The notes: a model not told the origin generated them from the letters alone. Shown: positions 8,023 to 16,473, counted from the stretch's first letter. The stretch is DNA of 20,687 bases from Bdellovibrionales bacterium (GCA_020435085.1 JAGRAB010000029.1:1-20687), one strand, 5' to 3'. A program made the numbers and translations.

Positions 8023-8055
8023 CAAACTACACAAAAGACCAAATACACAACACAA

Positions 8056-8085
8056 ATATTATGACACACACGCGCAAATTTTTAA
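8056..8085 (-). promoter_or_regulatory. weak candidate promoter of pair A
   Basis: On the minus strand TTAAAA (8085-8080) and TAATAT (8061-8056) are spaced 18 bp apart, each matching consensus at 4 of 6 positions. It would place the leader hairpin at 7985-8022 inside the transcript. The region is AT-rich, so chance matches are likely. Confidence 0.25.
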
Positions 8086-8101
8086 GAATTTCCAAGAATG
8101 C

Positions 8102-8860
8102 CTATTCTTTAAGCCAAAGATGGAGTTCATTAAGGACCCACTCAGGGTCATCAATAGTTAAATCATGACCGCCCCAAGGGTGCTTTCTAATGGGAGCTTG
8201 GGTCATTTGAGCTAAATCCATCGTGCAACGAGGTTCAACGAAGCGATCTCCTAAACTCACCAAAAAAAGTACTTTTTCTTTTAGCGACATCTCTGGATGC
8301 GAAAACCGAGAGGCTGCAACCAATTGAATAAGTGCTGTTCTTAAAGGGATCGTTTGTTCATTCGCCAATTTTACCCATAAAGGTAAAAAGGCTTTGCGAC
8401 GCTCTGGAGAGTTGGAAATAATATTGAGAACTCCTTCTTCTCTTTTTTTGTGGTCTGTTTGACTGATTTGCGCAATAAAATCTTTCCAGATTTCCCAACG
8501 GAGACGCTGATAAAATGGAGACTTCCGACTGCTAGTATTTATAATCACTGCTTTCTGAATTTCATTTGGATATGAGGATATCCAATCAAGAGCGACCATT
8601 CCACCTAAAGAAGTAGCAAATACGTGAAATTCATTTTTATCCGATTTTTGCATAGCTCTTTTTCTGACTTTTTTCATCATTCCATGAATAGACTTAGGAG
8701 AGATTTCATTTTTATTTTCTCCTACACCTGGCAGATCAATCGTGAAGACTTGATCCTGGGAAAACGTTTTTTGAAATTGCTCGATAAATGTACCCCAATG
8801 TCTTGCTTCTCTTGCAAGTCCTCTTAAGAAAATCCAATTTCTTTTTTTTTGTTCACTCAT
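8102..8860 (-). CDS. alpha/beta-hydrolase fold protein
   Basis: The 252-residue protein has the usual length and order of a small alpha/beta hydrolase, with no signal peptide, so it is probably cytoplasmic. The nucleophile elbow is FATSLGGMVA with Ser84. The acid is probably Asp205 in SLGDRFVEP and the base His232 in GGHDL. The oxyanion strand is LRGLAREARHW at 12-22, where the usual His-Gly is Arg-Gly. The elbow has Ala82 instead of the first Gly of G-x-S-x-G. It resembles the BioH/esterase group in layout, but the substrate cannot be told from sequence. The start codon overlaps the end of the upstream carboxypeptidase gene by 8 nt, so the two are probably translated together. Confidence 0.85.
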   Translation of the reverse strand: MSEQKKRNWIFLRGLAREARHWGTFIEQFQKTFSQDQVFTIDLPGVGENKNEISPKSIHGMMKKVRKRAMQKSDKNEFHVFATSLGGMVALDWISSYPNEIQKAVIINTSSRKSPFYQRLRWEIWKDFIAQISQTDHKKREEGVLNIISNSPERRKAFLPLWVKLANEQTIPLRTALIQLVAASRFSHPEMSLKEKVLFLVSLGDRFVEPRCTMDLAQMTQAPIRKHPWGGHDLTIDDPEWVLNELHLWLKE

Positions 8861-9884
8861 ACCAAGCCTCTAATGCTTTCTTTCGATGATCTTCTTTGAC
8901 GCTATTTTGTAGATTTCTCCAGGAATCCGGCGATAAACAACTTCGATGAACAAAATCAAATAAGGGCATATGACGCCTTAGTGTTCGTGAACGACGATGG
9001 GGTTTGATGGGATGATAAATGCCCCATGGATTAAAAATTTGAAAAGGATTTTTTCGTAGCCAATTCCAAGAGCCCATTTCAAGTGTCCAAGGAAGAAAAA
9101 AGTTTTTATTGGGATTTTGTTCGTTCTTTAAATAAAGATAATCCCAGAGGTCTCCTTGAATTGTATACTGCCTGGAAACAGGCTCAATTTCATAGACATG
9201 ATGAGGATATGTTTGATTTAAAAGCTGTGTAAACGCGTAAACCTCGGCAAGATCAGGAAATGGCTTTTTTGAATGGGCATAAGGAAACCAAAATCGATCC
9301 CTGGCCCCAAAGCCTGAGTGAACATCAATGGCCATAGATAACTTTGAGGGAAATAAATATGTCTCTACAACATGGCATAAAGCTTTCGCTTCAATTTCCA
9401 TCCCCTCTTGATAATCGCCTCGATACCAAGGCAGTTTTGATGAGTAATTTTGTCCACTCACTAATGGATATTGGGATTCTTCGCAGTTAATGGGGGAGTT
9501 TCTCATAAGATCCACTCCATTTCCATTGGACCGACTTCTTCGCGCAATGCCAATAGGGTTCACAATAGGCATAAATACCAAAGTCGACTCTTGAAGTCGT
9601 TGCTGAAAAGACTTATCCCACTTCACGAGCTCAAGAATGGTTCGCATATAAGAGAGGATAACATCTGATCCAATGCGCTCTAATCCATGAACACCTCCGA
9701 AAAAACCAACTGTTGGAGATTTTGGAGTTCTATTGCCTAAAATGACAGTATAAATAGGAAACTCAATATTTTTATAATTCACAGTTTCAATAACTTCCGT
9801 ATGCGCATGACTCCCAAAAGCCGCAATCAACTCTTCTAATTCTTTCATTTCACGGAAATTTCGATCGACGAATGTCTGACGCAT
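8853..9884 (-). CDS. M14-family zinc carboxypeptidase
   Basis: The 343-residue product has the zinc-carboxypeptidase signature: His66 and Glu69 (GGVHGLER) as the first two zinc ligands, His189 (DVHSGFG) as the third, the substrate-binding stretch SNGNGVDLMRN at 119-129, and catalytic Glu269 in TLEMGSW. Members remove C-terminal residues from peptides or cleave murein peptides (MpaA-like). Which applies here is unclear. No signal peptide is seen from this start, suggesting a cytoplasmic enzyme. The frame is open further upstream to 10031, but I chose ATG 9884 because GGAGGA lies about 10 nt ahead and the extension crosses the divergent promoter region and overlaps acs. It overlaps the hydrolase gene by 8 nt and diverges from acs. 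Confidence 0.85.
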   Translation of the reverse strand: MRQTFVDRNFREMKELEELIAAFGSHAHTEVIETVNYKNIEFPIYTVILGNRTPKSPTVGFFGGVHGLERIGSDVILSYMRTILELVKWDKSFQQRLQESTLVFMPIVNPIGIARRSRSNGNGVDLMRNSPINCEESQYPLVSGQNYSSKLPWYRGDYQEGMEIEAKALCHVVETYLFPSKLSMAIDVHSGFGARDRFWFPYAHSKKPFPDLAEVYAFTQLLNQTYPHHVYEIEPVSRQYTIQGDLWDYLYLKNEQNPNKNFFLPWTLEMGSWNWLRKNPFQIFNPWGIYHPIKPHRRSRTLRRHMPLFDFVHRSCLSPDSWRNLQNSVKEDHRKKALEAWYE

Positions 9885-9916
9885 AGAGGTCAGTTCCTCC
9901 CTACAACTAAAATGGA

Positions 9917-9945
9917 ATTGTATCCTGTTTTGCAATAGGAACCAA
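9917..9945 (-). promoter_or_regulatory. candidate sigma-70-type promoter of the carboxypeptidase-hydrolase operon
   Basis: On the minus strand TTGGTT (9945-9940) is followed after 17 bp by TACAAT (9922-9917), a 5-of-6 match to the -10 consensus. Transcription would start near 9910, upstream of the ATG at 9884. One TTGCAATAG box (9930-9938) lies in the spacer, which suits a repressor or activator site. Confidence 0.5.
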
Positions 9946-9976
9946 TGAAAGAAACAAAGGTAATTTTCTATTGCAA
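9930..9976. promoter_or_regulatory. inverted TTGCAATAG boxes between the carboxypeptidase gene and acs
   Basis: TTGCAATAG (9930-9938) and its exact reverse complement CTATTGCAA (9968-9976) are 29 bp apart in the 149-bp divergent region. The left box overlaps the candidate carboxypeptidase promoter and the right box lies about 60 bp before acs. A TTGCAA core is also found in boxes of RamB/ScfR-type regulators of acetate and short-chain acyl metabolism. That link is an inference from a short core only. Confidence 0.5.
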
Positions 9977-10033
9977 GGTGGCAATAACTGTTCGATGCTG
10001 ACGAAGGGTGCATGAGAAACGTTGGAGGCAAAA

Positions 10034-11974
10034 ATGAGCGAAACCAAAGTATTTCCAGTGACGAAAAGTTGGCACGATTCCGCCTATATTGATCGAGAAA
10101 AATATGAATCCCTTTATCAGCAATCCATCAAAAATCCTGAAGAGTTTTGGGCCGAACAAGCCAAAAGATTAGACTGGTTTAAACCCTGGCAAAAAGTTAA
10201 AGATGTTTCTTTTCATAGCCCTGTTCACATTCAATGGTATCAAGGTGCTGAACTCAATGTGGCCTATAATTGTGTCGACCGCCATTTGAAAGATAAAGAA
10301 GATCAGGTGGCTATTATTTGGGAGCCCGATAACCCCAAAGAAGCGTCTTTAAAAATTACTTATGGTGAACTCCATGAAAAAGTTTGTCGACTTGCAAATG
10401 TTTTAAAAGATATGGGTGTAAAAAAAGGAGATCGAGTCACCATTTATCTTCCTATGATTCCTGAGGCCGCCTACTCAATGCTTGCCTGTGCACGTATCGG
10501 TGCAGTTCACAGTATCGTCTTTGCTGGTTTTTCTCCTGATGCTCTTGCTGACCGCATTGATAATTGTGAAAGCGAGTTTCTTATTACTGCTGATGAGGGG
10601 CTTCGTGGTGGAAAACCCATTCCTTTAAAGAAAAATGCCGATGCCGCCATTGCAAAAGCTCCTCATATAAAAAAATGCCTTGTTGTTCAACGAACTGGAG
10701 CAGAAATTAACTGGAACCCCTCAAGAGATATTTGGTACCATGAAGCAGTAAAGCAAGTCAGTTCAGACGCCCCAGCGGAAGCTTTTTCGTCAGAAAGCCC
10801 ACTTTTTATTTTATACACCTCGGGGTCAACAAGTAAACCCAAAGGCGTTCTCCACACGTCTGGAGGATATCTTGTTTATGCATCTCTGACTCACCAATAT
10901 ATCTTCGACTATAAACCTGGAGATATTTATTGGTGTGCTGCTGATGTTGGCTGGGTCACTGGACATTCTTATATGATTTATGGACCCCTTTGTAATGGAG
11001 CAACAACTCTCTTATTTGAAGGCGTTCCTACTTGGCCAAGTGTTTCTCGCCTCTGGGAAATTATTGATAAGTACCAAGTCAATATTCTCTATACAGCACC
11101 AACCCTTATACGATCATTAATGGCCCATGGTGAAAAGCCTGTAAAGTGTACATCTCGAAAATCACTCAAACTTTTAGGTTCCGTTGGAGAACCCATCAAC
11201 CCTGAAGCTTGGTTATGGTATTACCATGTGGCTGGTGACGATCGTTGTCCTATTGTCGACACTTGGTGGCAGACAGAAACGGGCGGGATTATGATCACCC
11301 CTCTTCCAGGTGCCACAGATCTCAAACCTGGTTCTGCGACAAAACCTTTTTTTGGGATTGAACCTGTTGTTTTGAATGAAAAAGGAGAAGAAGTTCAAGG
11401 TGAAGCGGAAGGTGTTCTTGCCATTAAAGGTTCTTGGCCAGGCCAAATGCGAACAGTTTATAAAGATCATCCTCGTTTTGAACTCACATATTTTTCTCAA
11501 TATAAAGGTTATTACTTTTCTGGGGATGGCTGCCGTCGCGACAAGGACGGAGACTTTTGGATTACGGGACGCGTGGATGATGTCCTCAATGTTTCTGGGC
11601 ACCGCATGGGAACAGCAGAAATTGAAAGTGCATTGGTCGAGCATCCAAAAGTGGCTGAAAGTGCTGTTGTTGGTTTTCCTCACGATATTAAAGGACAGGG
11701 CATCTATTGTTACGTCACCCTCATTGATGACACCGAACCAACGGAAGCCTTAAAAAATGAACTCATTCAGTTTGTAAGAGCAGAGATCGGAGCCTTTGCA
11801 AAGCCTGATTATATCCAATGGGCTCCACAACTTCCTAAAACAAGAAGTGGAAAAATCATGCGAAGGATTTTAAGAAAAATTGCTGAAAATCAATTTGACC
11901 AACTCGGTGATACCTCTACTTTGGCTGATCCACAGGTTGTGCAGAATTTAATTCAGGAGAGACAAAATAAATAA
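10034..11974 (+). CDS. acs: acetyl-CoA synthetase (AMP-forming)
   Basis: The 646-residue protein matches the length and motif order of Acs, which converts acetate, ATP and CoA to acetyl-CoA, AMP and diphosphate in the cytoplasm. Visible motifs are the phosphate-binding loop [10 protein letters not shown] (262-271), the acetate-pocket Trp412 in [10 protein letters not shown], the hinge and A8 region [18 protein letters not shown] followed by [18 protein letters not shown], and the C-terminal SGKIMRR with Lys607, the residue acetylated to switch off known Acs enzymes. Residue 267 is Ser where the loop usually has Gly. An in-frame TTG at 10022 is possible, but GGAGG at 10024-10028 is correctly placed for ATG 10034. 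It is monocistronic and divergent from the carboxypeptidase operon. Confidence 0.97.
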   Translation: MSETKVFPVTKSWHDSAYIDREKYESLYQQSIKNPEEFWAEQAKRLDWFKPWQKVKDVSFHSPVHIQWYQGAELNVAYNCVDRHLKDKEDQVAIIWEPDNPKEASLKITYGELHEKVCRLANVLKDMGVKKGDRVTIYLPMIPEAAYSMLACARIGAVHSIVFAGFSPDALADRIDNCESEFLITADEGLRGGKPIPLKKNADAAIAKAPHIKKCLVVQRTGAEINWNPSRDIWYHEAVKQVSSDAPAEAFSSESPLFILYTSGSTSKPKGVLHTSGGYLVYASLTHQYIFDYKPGDIYWCAADVGWVTGHSYMIYGPLCNGATTLLFEGVPTWPSVSRLWEIIDKYQVNILYTAPTLIRSLMAHGEKPVKCTSRKSLKLLGSVGEPINPEAWLWYYHVAGDDRCPIVDTWWQTETGGIMITPLPGATDLKPGSATKPFFGIEPVVLNEKGEEVQGEAEGVLAIKGSWPGQMRTVYKDHPRFELTYFSQYKGYYFSGDGCRRDKDGDFWITGRVDDVLNVSGHRMGTAEIESALVEHPKVAESAVVGFPHDIKGQGIYCYVTLIDDTEPTEALKNELIQFVRAEIGAFAKPDYIQWAPQLPKTRSGKIMRRILRKIAENQFDQLGDTSTLADPQVVQNLIQERQNK

Positions 11975-12058
11975 AAACTGCTTTGCTTAATGAGAGTGCA
12001 AGATTTTTTTAATTTTGATGAGCATTTAAGCATGTCTGCGATGTCTACATTTCGTTAA

Positions 12059-12090
12059 AATGAGTCTGTCAGTTTTTTGTCAGACTCATT
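12059..12090 (+). terminator. hairpin downstream of acs, possible terminator
   Basis: AATGAGTCTG (12059-12068) and CAGACTCATT (12081-12090) form a perfect 10-bp stem with a 12-nt T-rich loop, 85 bp after the acs stop. The nearest T7 run begins about 20 nt later, so it is not a textbook intrinsic terminator. Position and stem strength still make it the best candidate for acs. Confidence 0.45.
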
Positions 12091-12620
12091 GCCTCTGTCA
12101 AAAACTTGTTTTTTTACAATTAAAACTCGTCAAATCCTTGTCTATAGGGCGTTTCAAAGGACTGGTTTTTCAAAAAAAAAATTTCTCACTCTTTACAAAA
12201 ACTTTTGTGAATGCATAAGATCTAAGCAAGATGACTCTGTTAGGAAATACAGATTTTTTTGGTTCCTTACAGCCCCATCAATAACACTTGGAGTTGAATC
12301 GCAAGTGCTTGAAAAAGGGAGTAAAATTTGAACTGCCTGAAATATCAAAGCAGAAACAAAACCCCTGGGGCAAAGGCCATTGACAGGTTTGTAAATCCCA
12401 CGATAGCGTCAATGTTAGTAAGAATCTGTTCACGAAGGGATCACCTTTTTGAACGCGGACCTCAGCCAATAGTTGACACAATCTTCGTCACCGGATGGCA
12501 AAAGGTATTTCGACAGGATGTCAATCGATTCAGAAACAAATTTTATAAGGGGTTGTTTCTTGAGTTCGACTTCCGCAATTTCTTAAAAAATAGAGGGGAA
12601 TTCCTCAAAAGAAAAACGTG

Positions 12621-12660
12621 ACTCTTAAGAGTTTAACTCTCTTAATAGCTCGTCTATTCT
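12621..12660 (+). promoter_or_regulatory. nrdA promoter candidate with overlapping palindromes
   Basis: TTTAAC (12632-12637), a 17-bp spacer and TATTCT (12655-12660) form a plausible promoter ending about 30 bp before the nrdA ATG. The perfect palindrome ACTCTTAAGAGT (12621-12632) touches the -35, and a second pairing TTAAGAG/CTCTTAA (12625-12631, 12639-12645) overlaps it. A partial direct repeat ACTCT-TAA occurs 15 bp further on. These could be operator boxes, but they do not match the NrdR box consensus I know. Confidence 0.4.
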
Positions 12661-12691
12661 TTAAAAACAGTTAAACACCCACGGAGGCGGC

Positions 12692-15163
12692 ATGAGCTTG
12701 CAACAAGATAATCACCTGCATGATGCAAAATCACAAAAATCAGAATTCCTTGTTAATTCTGATTCAGATACAGGCTTAACATCGTCATCAGAGCGAACAC
12801 CTGTTGAGGACTCCACCGATGGCCCAAAAGTTATGCGTGTAACAAAACGGGATGGAAGTCTTGAACCTGTCAATGTAAACAAAATTGTTAATGTAACCCT
12901 CGCCTGTTCCACTGGCCTTCACCAAGTGGATCCCATGCGTGTAGCTACAAAAGTTATCAGTGGCCTTTACGATGGTGCTTCTACTCAAGAACTGGATAAA
13001 CTTTGTATACAAACAGCTGCTCTTCTTATTGGAGAAGAGCCTCAGTATTCTAAACTCGCGTCTCGACTCCTCGGTCGATTTATTGATGAAGAAGTCCACA
13101 ACCAGGGAATTCGCAATTTTGTTGAGTCCGTTAAACGCGGATATGAAAATGGTCTGATTTCTGAAGAGAAATATAAATTTGTTATTGAGCACAAAGAACC
13201 TCTTAATATTATTGTTGATAAAACAAGAACTCATAAGTTTGAATATTTTGGTTTAAGAACTGTCTATGACCGCTACTTGCTCAAAGATCCAAAATCTCGA
13301 CAAGTCATTGAGACACCTCAGTACTTCTTCTTAAGAGTGGCTTGTGGATTAGCAAATACCTTTCAAGAAGCAAAAGAATTTTATGATCTCATTAGTAGTT
13401 TAGACTATATGCCAAGTTCGCCAACTTTATTTAACTCAGCAACTCTTCGCTCGCAACTGAGTAGTTGTTACCTTCTCGACTCTCCTGATGATGACCTTTC
13501 TAGCATCTACGATAAATATAAAGACATCGCACTTTTATCAAAGTTTGCTGGGGGCATTGGCGTTTCGTTTAGCCGTGTTCGTTCGCGTGGATCATTGATT
13601 AAAGGAACAAATGGTCACTCCAATGGGCTCACTCCTTGGCTCAAAACCTTGGATTCATCTGTTCAAGCTGTGAACCAAGGTGGACGACGAAAAGGGGCTG
13701 CATGTATTTATTTAGAAACTTGGCATGCCGATATCGAAGAATTTCTTCAATTAAGAGATAATACCGGTGATGAAGCTCAGCGCACGCACAATCTCAACCT
13801 TGCCAACTGGGTCCCTGATCTCTTTATGGAACGAGTGGAGTCCGATCAAATGTGGTCTTTATTTGATCCAAAAGCAGTTCCTTACTTTGTTGATACTTAT
13901 GGCGAAGAATTTAGAAAAGCCTATTTAAAAGCGGAAACCGAAGGTCTTTTCACAAAGCAAGTCAAAGCTCGAGACCTCTATAGTCGCATGATGAAAACTC
14001 TTGCTCAAACCGGAAACGGCTGGATGACTTTTAAAGATGCTGCCAACTCTAAAGCCAATCAAACACTTCGTCCTGAAAATGTGATTCATTTATCCAATTT
14101 GTGTACCGAAATTTTGGAAGTCACAAGTAATAAAGAAACCGCTGTTTGCAACCTTGGCTCAGTAAACTTAAGCCAACATATTCAAGATGGAAAATTTGAT
14201 TTTAAAAAATTAGGACGTACTGTTGAAGTGGCTGTTAAGTATTTAGATCGCGTGATTGATATTAATTTTTATCCTATTGGAACAGCTTCCTCTTCAAACT
14301 CAAAGTGGAGGCCTGTAGGTCTTGGTGTTATGGGACTTCAAGATGTCTTCTTTAAATTGGGACTGCCTTTTGACTCGAAAGAAGCCCAAATGCTTTCAAC
14401 AAAAATTCAAGAAGAAATTTACTACCATGCTCTCAGAACTTCTGTAAGTCTGGCTGAAAAATACGGCCCTCATGCCGCCTTCCAAGACACACGCGCAGCT
14501 GAAGGTCAGCTTCAATTTGATCTTTGGAACGTAGTTCCTGAAGATATGGAACGATGGGAAAAACTGCGTCGACAAATTAAAAAGACTGGCTTAAGAAACT
14601 CATTGATAATTGCCATTGCACCAACAGCCACAATCGCTTCTATTGTTGGATCTTATGAAGCCATTGAACCTCAGATTTCTAACTTGTTTAAACGTGAAAC
14701 ATTGTCTGGTGAGTTTATTCAAATCAACCGCTACTTAGTTGATGCTCTTAAGAAACGAAATCTTTGGACCGAAGAAATTCGAAACAAAATTAAAGCCGCA
14801 GAAGGGTCTATTCAGGATATTCAAGAAATCCCCGAAGATATCCGACGTACATTCCGTACTGTTTGGGAAATTCCACAAAAATCATTAATTGATATGGCGG
14901 CAAAGCGCGGCCCTTATGTCGACCAAGCCCAATCTTTGAATCTATTTTTAGAGAGTCCAACAATTGGCAAGCTTTCAAGTATGTACATGTATGCTTGGAA
15001 ATCAGGTATTAAGACGACCTATTATTTGCGCAGCCGACCAGCAACAAAAATTGCAAAGACAACACTGAGTTCTTCATCAACAACACCCAAAAAACAGTAT
15101 ACTGATGAAGAAGCTTTAGCATGTTCTTTAGAAAACCCCGAACTTTGTGAGGCTTGTCAATAA
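12692..15163 (+). CDS. nrdA: class I ribonucleoside-diphosphate reductase, alpha (large) subunit
   Basis: The 823-residue subunit reduces ribonucleoside diphosphates to deoxyribonucleotides, using a radical passed from NrdB. A Ser/Asp-rich leader of about 45 residues precedes an ATP-cone domain (about 47-135, starting MRVTKRDGS), the allosteric site sensing ATP/dATP. The catalytic core has Cys259 (SSCYL) and Cys486 (AVCNLGS) as the redox pair, the triad Asn469-Cys471-Glu473 (SNLCTEI), and the radical-path Tyr777-Tyr778 (KTTYYLRSR). Cys819 and Cys822 in the tail CEACQ would be re-reduced by thioredoxin or glutaredoxin. There is no intein. GGAGG lies just ahead of ATG 12692. nrdB follows after 49 bp, so the two probably form an operon. 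Confidence 0.97.
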   Translation: MSLQQDNHLHDAKSQKSEFLVNSDSDTGLTSSSERTPVEDSTDGPKVMRVTKRDGSLEPVNVNKIVNVTLACSTGLHQVDPMRVATKVISGLYDGASTQELDKLCIQTAALLIGEEPQYSKLASRLLGRFIDEEVHNQGIRNFVESVKRGYENGLISEEKYKFVIEHKEPLNIIVDKTRTHKFEYFGLRTVYDRYLLKDPKSRQVIETPQYFFLRVACGLANTFQEAKEFYDLISSLDYMPSSPTLFNSATLRSQLSSCYLLDSPDDDLSSIYDKYKDIALLSKFAGGIGVSFSRVRSRGSLIKGTNGHSNGLTPWLKTLDSSVQAVNQGGRRKGAACIYLETWHADIEEFLQLRDNTGDEAQRTHNLNLANWVPDLFMERVESDQMWSLFDPKAVPYFVDTYGEEFRKAYLKAETEGLFTKQVKARDLYSRMMKTLAQTGNGWMTFKDAANSKANQTLRPENVIHLSNLCTEILEVTSNKETAVCNLGSVNLSQHIQDGKFDFKKLGRTVEVAVKYLDRVIDINFYPIGTASSSNSKWRPVGLGVMGLQDVFFKLGLPFDSKEAQMLSTKIQEEIYYHALRTSVSLAEKYGPHAAFQDTRAAEGQLQFDLWNVVPEDMERWEKLRRQIKKTGLRNSLIIAIAPTATIASIVGSYEAIEPQISNLFKRETLSGEFIQINRYLVDALKKRNLWTEEIRNKIKAAEGSIQDIQEIPEDIRRTFRTVWEIPQKSLIDMAAKRGPYVDQAQSLNLFLESPTIGKLSSMYMYAWKSGIKTTYYLRSRPATKIAKTTLSSSSTTPKKQYTDEEALACSLENPELCEACQ

Positions 15164-15212
15164 TCACCACTAGCAACCAAGAGCATTTAACTACTTAGAG
15201 GAGTACAAAAAC

Positions 15213-16211
15213 ATGTTATTAAATCCAGGCTTTGAATTAACCCTTCGCCCAATGAAGTATCCTGAGTTCTACGAAATGTATAAAGATGCTATTAAAAACA
15301 CGTGGACAGTGGATGAAGTGGATTTTAGTTCAGACGTGATTGACCTTAACTCAAAACTCTCATCCAGCGAAAGACATTTGATTAGCCGTCTTGTAGCCTT
15401 TTTTGCTACAGGTGACTCGATCGTTGGAAACAACTTAGTTTTAAATCTCTATAAGCATGTGAATGCTCCTGAAGCCAGACTTTACCTTTCTCGTCAGCTC
15501 TTTGAAGAAGCTCTTCATGTTCAGTTCTATCTCACTCTTTTGGATACATACATCCCTGATCTTAAAGAACGAGAACAAGCTTTTGCAGCCATTCACAATA
15601 TTCCTTCTATTAAGAAAAAAGCTGACTTTAGTTTTAAATGGATGGATAGCATTAATGACCTTCATCGCATTGAAACAAAAGAGGATCGACGCAAATTTTT
15701 AATGAACATGATCTGTTTTGCAGGAACTATTGAAGGTCTTTTCTTCTTTGCCGCCTTTGCTTATGTTTATTATTTACGTTCAAAAGGCCTTCTTAATGGT
15801 TTAGCTACTGGGACTAACTGGGTCTTTAGAGATGAAAGTGCTCATATTGATTTTGCTTATAAAGTCATTGAAGTGGCTTGCCGTGAAGAGCCAGACCTCT
15901 TCAATGATGGCATGAAAGACATGGTGATTGCGATGTTTAATGATGCTATTGATTGTGAACTCACTTTTGCTGAAGATATTTTAGAAAATGGCATTGCTGG
16001 GCTCAGCAAAAAAGATATGAAAACATATCTTCAATACGTCACTGATCAACGTTTGGAACGTCTTGGTATTGCCCACCAGTACAACGTTAAAAATCCATTT
16101 GATTTTATGGAACTACAAGATACCCAGGAACTTGCAAACTTTTTTGAGCGCAGGGTTTCTGCCTATCAAATTGGAGTTTCAGGCGAAGTCAGTTTTGACG
16201 AGTCTTTTTAA
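15213..16211 (+). CDS. nrdB: class I ribonucleoside-diphosphate reductase, beta (radical) subunit
   Basis: The 332-residue subunit houses the metal site that generates the radical for NrdA. Metal ligands are visible in the expected order: Asp68 (ATGDSI), Glu99 and His102 (FEEALH), Glu174 (GTIEGL), Glu208 and His211 (RDESAH). Tyr106 sits four residues after His102, where the radical tyrosine is expected, so this is a tyrosyl-radical type, not a Tyr-less class Ic enzyme. The C-terminal tail with Tyr318 should dock onto NrdA. AGAGGAG precedes the ATG by about 10 nt. It follows nrdA by 49 bp on the same strand. The stop codon lies 10 bp before the long palindrome at 16221. Confidence 0.96.
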   Translation: MLLNPGFELTLRPMKYPEFYEMYKDAIKNTWTVDEVDFSSDVIDLNSKLSSSERHLISRLVAFFATGDSIVGNNLVLNLYKHVNAPEARLYLSRQLFEEALHVQFYLTLLDTYIPDLKEREQAFAAIHNIPSIKKKADFSFKWMDSINDLHRIETKEDRRKFLMNMICFAGTIEGLFFFAAFAYVYYLRSKGLLNGLATGTNWVFRDESAHIDFAYKVIEVACREEPDLFNDGMKDMVIAMFNDAIDCELTFAEDILENGIAGLSKKDMKTYLQYVTDQRLERLGIAHQYNVKNPFDFMELQDTQELANFFERRVSAYQIGVSGEVSFDESF

Positions 16212-16220
16212 ATTGATATG

Positions 16221-16418
16221 AAACTGGCCCCTTTAATTGCGGATATTGAATACCTACCGTCTCGAAAAGTCTGGTAATTCTAATAAGCTCTCATGCTCGT
16301 TAGTGTTTCTCGAAAACTTTGTTTTCGAGAAAGCCGTCCGATCACCAAAATTTATTAGTAAATCAAAATATTTAGAGGACGGAGAGGTAAGATCCTCCGC
16401 AATTAAAGGGGCCAGTTT
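16221..16418. repeat. 198-bp nearly full-length palindrome after nrdB
   Basis: The outer 23 bases (16221-16243) and their exact reverse complement (16396-16418) contain the core ACTGGCCCC/GGGGCCAGT. The centre is a perfect 12-bp stem, TTTCTCGAAAAC (16306-16317) and GTTTTCGAGAAA (16321-16332), with a TTT loop. Between them the arms still correspond with mismatches: TACCT/AGGTA, CCGTC/GACGG, CTAATAA/TTATTAG. So the whole element is two arms of about 98 nt around a 3-nt loop. A further short inverted pair, AAATTGATAT (16210-16219) and ATATCAATTT (16462-16471), encloses it. It resembles a miniature palindromic mobile element or a long-hairpin RNA. This also fills the 356-bp gap between nrdB and the next gene. 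Confidence 0.85.
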
Positions 16419-16432
16419 GAATGCGATATGAG

Positions 16433-16473
16433 AGCCTCGAGCGCAACGAGGGGCTTTAATTATATCAATTTTT
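16433..16473 (+). terminator. candidate intrinsic terminator for nrdAB
   Basis: AGCCTCG (16433-16439) pairs with CGAGGGGCT (16447-16455), with two extra G, around the loop AGCGCAA. TTTAATT and, after ATATC, a T5 run follow on the plus strand. The position after nrdB and the palindrome suits termination of the reductase transcript. The U-tract is interrupted. Confidence 0.45.

Larger units (their letters stand above)
11975..12691. other. 717-bp gene-poor interval between acs and nrdA
   Basis: The first part (to about 12300) is AT-rich with T- and A-runs and one clear hairpin at 12059-12090. From about 12330 to 12620 the composition is more even. The plus strand is open here from a TTG at 12328 to 12621 (97 codons) without a Shine-Dalgarno. 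The codon-aligned antisense strand carries stop-flanked, protein-like stretches at 12582-12430 and, in another frame, about 12440-12345, without an ATG start. I accept none of these as a gene. A decayed gene or an unannotated RNA is possible. The last 70 bp look like the nrdA promoter region. No tRNA, tmRNA, RNase P or SRP RNA signature was seen. Confidence 0.6.

Noticed and set aside
9885..10031. 49-residue N-terminal extension of the carboxypeptidase
   Set aside because: It crosses the divergent promoter and the TTGCAATAG boxes and overlaps acs. ATG 9884 has a ribosome site and suits the domain.
12077..12331. 84-codon plus-strand frame after acs
   Set aside because: TTG start inside the hairpin stem-loop, no Shine-Dalgarno, AT-rich composition with A- and T-runs.
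12278..12481. 67-codon minus-strand frame before nrdA
   Set aside because: Unusual Cys/Phe-rich composition, no ribosome site, and it conflicts with the other possible frames in the same stretch.
15213..16211. NrdB as a tyrosine-less class Ic subunit
   Set aside because: Tyr106 stands four residues after ligand His102, the expected radical position.
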